DNA from: a bacterium
GTDB lineage: Bacteria > Ratteibacteria > UBA8468 > B48-G9 > DTJG01
Direction of reading: 5' to 3'
Assembly (NCBI GenBank): GCA_026418655.1
Contig: JAOAAW010000083.1
Coordinates: 1 to 15,377 of the forward strand
DNA: 15,377 nt
Part shown: piece by piece, positions 14,445 to 15,377 of the stretch
How positions within the stretch are numbered: position 1 is the first letter of the stretch
How the letters are laid out: every line of letters begins with the position of its first letter
Position numbers and translations under genes: made by a program
Notes under the pieces: generated by a model
Told to the model about the DNA's origin: nothing
The model's database searches: none
Seen by the model: the letters and a program-made list of their open reading frames with translations, nothing else

Positions 14445-15140
14445 ATGCCACGCAAAACTTCCTACAGCAAGCAAATAGAAGCATTATCAAAAATTAGTCA
14501 GGCGATTTCATCAGACCTCTATTTGGAAGACATACTGAAATTAATTGTAACTGTTACTGCGGAAGTGATGAATTCAAAAATATGTTCATTGATGCTTTTG
14601 AACGAAAAAAATGAACTGGTCCTTAAAGCAACGCAATCAATAAGCGAAGAATATAAAAAGAAACCGCCATTAAAACTTGGTGAGGGAATTGCTGGTATCG
14701 TAGCAAAGGAAAACAGACCCATAATAGTTGAAGATGTAAAACGGGATCCCCGTTATGTTCATCAGGATATCGCAAGAAAAGAAGGTCTATGTTCCCTTGC
14801 AAGCGTACCCTTGAGCGTGAAAGGTAAAATTATTGGGGTCTTCAATTTATATACATCAACACCGCACAAGTTTACAAAAGGAGAAATTGAAACACTTATA
14901 GCCGTGGCAAATCAAGCAGCAATAGTTATTGAAAATTCAAGGTTGCTTGTACAAACAAAAGTAATTCAGGAAGAACTGGAAACAAGAAAACTTGTGGAAC
15001 GTGCCAAGGGAATTCTTATGAAACACGGATTAACAGAGGAAGAAGCATTTAAGAAAATTCAGAAAAAAAGCATGGATTTACGAAAACCAATGAGAGAAAT
15101 CGCAGAAGCTATAATCCTTTCAGACGAAATACAAAAATAA
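14445..15140 (+). CDS. GAF-ANTAR transcription antitermination regulator
   Basis: 231 residues. A GAF sensor domain spans about 8-166, with ILKLIVTVTAEVMNSKICSL (30-49), GEGIAGIVAKENRPIIVEDV (79-98) and SLASVPLSVKGKIIGVFNLY (117-136). A short helical linker rich in E and Q follows, then an ANTAR RNA-binding domain (about 173-226): RKLVERAKGILMKHGLTEEE (181-200), AFKKIQKKSMDLRKPMREIA (201-220). The A-K-G-I-L-M and M-D-L-R/I-A positions are the conserved ANTAR core. ANTAR proteins bind paired hexaloop hairpins in nascent RNA and prevent termination; many act on nitrogen genes. There is no receiver domain, so the signal is probably a ligand or state sensed by GAF, identity unknown. It is divergent from the gltB2-like gene and ends 9 nt from the convergent GXGXG gene. 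The likely target is the adjacent gltB2 leader (inference). Confidence 0.94.
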   Translation: MPRKTSYSKQIEALSKISQAISSDLYLEDILKLIVTVTAEVMNSKICSLMLLNEKNELVLKATQSISEEYKKKPPLKLGEGIAGIVAKENRPIIVEDVKRDPRYVHQDIARKEGLCSLASVPLSVKGKIIGVFNLYTSTPHKFTKGEIETLIAVANQAAIVIENSRLLVQTKVIQEELETRKLVERAKGILMKHGLTEEEAFKKIQKKSMDLRKPMREIAEAIILSDEIQK

Positions 15141-15152
15141 TGAGTATGCTCA
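15141..15152 (-). terminator. Weak possible terminator of the GXGXG-subunit gene
   Basis: On the minus strand TGAG-CATA-CTCA forms a 4-bp stem starting at the stop codon (15152-15150), followed by TTATTTTTG. The stem is short, so termination here would be inefficient; read-through would give RNA antisense to the GAF-ANTAR gene. Confidence 0.25.
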
Positions 15153-15377
15153 ATAAGAATATATTTTGCCGTATGGCCTGTGTGTAACCGGTACAATCTT
15201 TTGAAATCCACATTTACAAATTTTTTCCACATCTTCACCAAAATACCCACAAAATCTTTCAAGATAAGGCATTATCCTGTAATATTCATCCTCTTTCACA
15301 TCAAATACCCTGACCTCTTTACCCAGAATTACTTCTGGTATCCTGCCCCTGACATATATAGTACCACCGTGCATACC
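15150..15377 (-). CDS. C-terminal end of a GXGXG-domain (GltB3-like) glutamate synthase subunit, partial
   Basis: The minus-strand frame is open to the right edge of the window and ends with TGA at 15152-15150, giving the last 75 residues. It begins G-M-H-G-G-T-I-Y-V-R-G, the characteristic repeat of the GXGXG beta-helix at the C-terminus of glutamate synthase large subunits and of the FwdC/TungC family. The rest (FCGYFGEDVEKICKCGFQKI, VPVTHRPYGKIY) is like the tail of stand-alone GltB3-type subunits. It has the same strand as the gltB2-like gene, 873 nt upstream of it, with the GAF-ANTAR gene on the opposite strand between them. A formylmethanofuran-dehydrogenase-type subunit is possible in principle, but the neighbour favours glutamate synthase. 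Confidence 0.75.
   Translation of the reverse strand, partial: GMHGGTIYVRGRIPEVILGKEVRVFDVKEDEYYRIMPYLERFCGYFGEDVEKICKCGFQKIVPVTHRPYGKIYSY

Overview
This is a compact, AT-rich window from a bacterium that I cannot place by name. Good Shine-Dalgarno sites, sigma70-like promoters, lipoprotein and Sec signal peptides and a GAF-ANTAR regulator all point to Bacteria. The gene content (URO-D-like protein, TIM-barrel sugar isomerase/epimerase, BNR-repeat protein, large secreted glycosidase-like protein, split glutamate synthase) resembles uncultured Omnitrophota/PVC-like or similar candidate phyla. That placement is a guess from content, not a phylogenetic result.

Layout. (1) 1-2803, minus: the first 934 residues of a large secreted protein with a beta-galactosidase-trimerisation-like domain; it runs off the left edge. 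(2) 2959-7996, plus: a tight six-gene operon of endonuclease V, exported SagB-type nitroreductase, URO-D superfamily protein, flavin-reductase-like flavoprotein, SprT-like metallopeptidase and GlcD-type FAD oxidase, with spacings from -8 to +12 nt. (3) 7998-11027, minus: a three-gene operon read from the right, sugar-phosphate isomerase/epimerase-like, D-2-hydroxyacid dehydrogenase, BNR/sialidase-fold protein. Its last gene ends 1 nt from the end of glcD. (4) 11106-11447, plus: a small lipoprotein with a pseudopilin GspG-like tail. It overlaps tail-to-tail with a minus-strand pair, a TM-helix membrane protein followed by an EF-hand lipoprotein (12586-11444). (5) 12675-15377: a glutamate-synthase module. 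An FMN-binding GltB2-like subunit (minus) and the C-terminal end of a GXGXG (GltB3-like) subunit (minus, running off the right edge) flank a GAF-ANTAR regulator on the plus strand.

Main point of interest. The about 100-nt leader of the gltB2-like gene holds two small hairpins, one after the other, each with a six-base loop carrying A at position 1 and G at position 4 (AUAGAA and AAAGAA). This is the known signature of an ANTAR RNA target. A competing downstream fold followed by a U-rich stretch could act as the terminator. Because the GAF-ANTAR gene is transcribed divergently from the same intergenic region, the window looks like a self-contained antitermination circuit controlling glutamate synthase. 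The gltB2-like protein is also divergent: it lacks the usual [3Fe-4S] cysteines after the FMN barrel and has a four-cysteine motif near its N-terminus.

No tRNA, rRNA, CRISPR array, insertion sequence or prophage gene was seen. No gene-free stretch exceeds about 170 bases.
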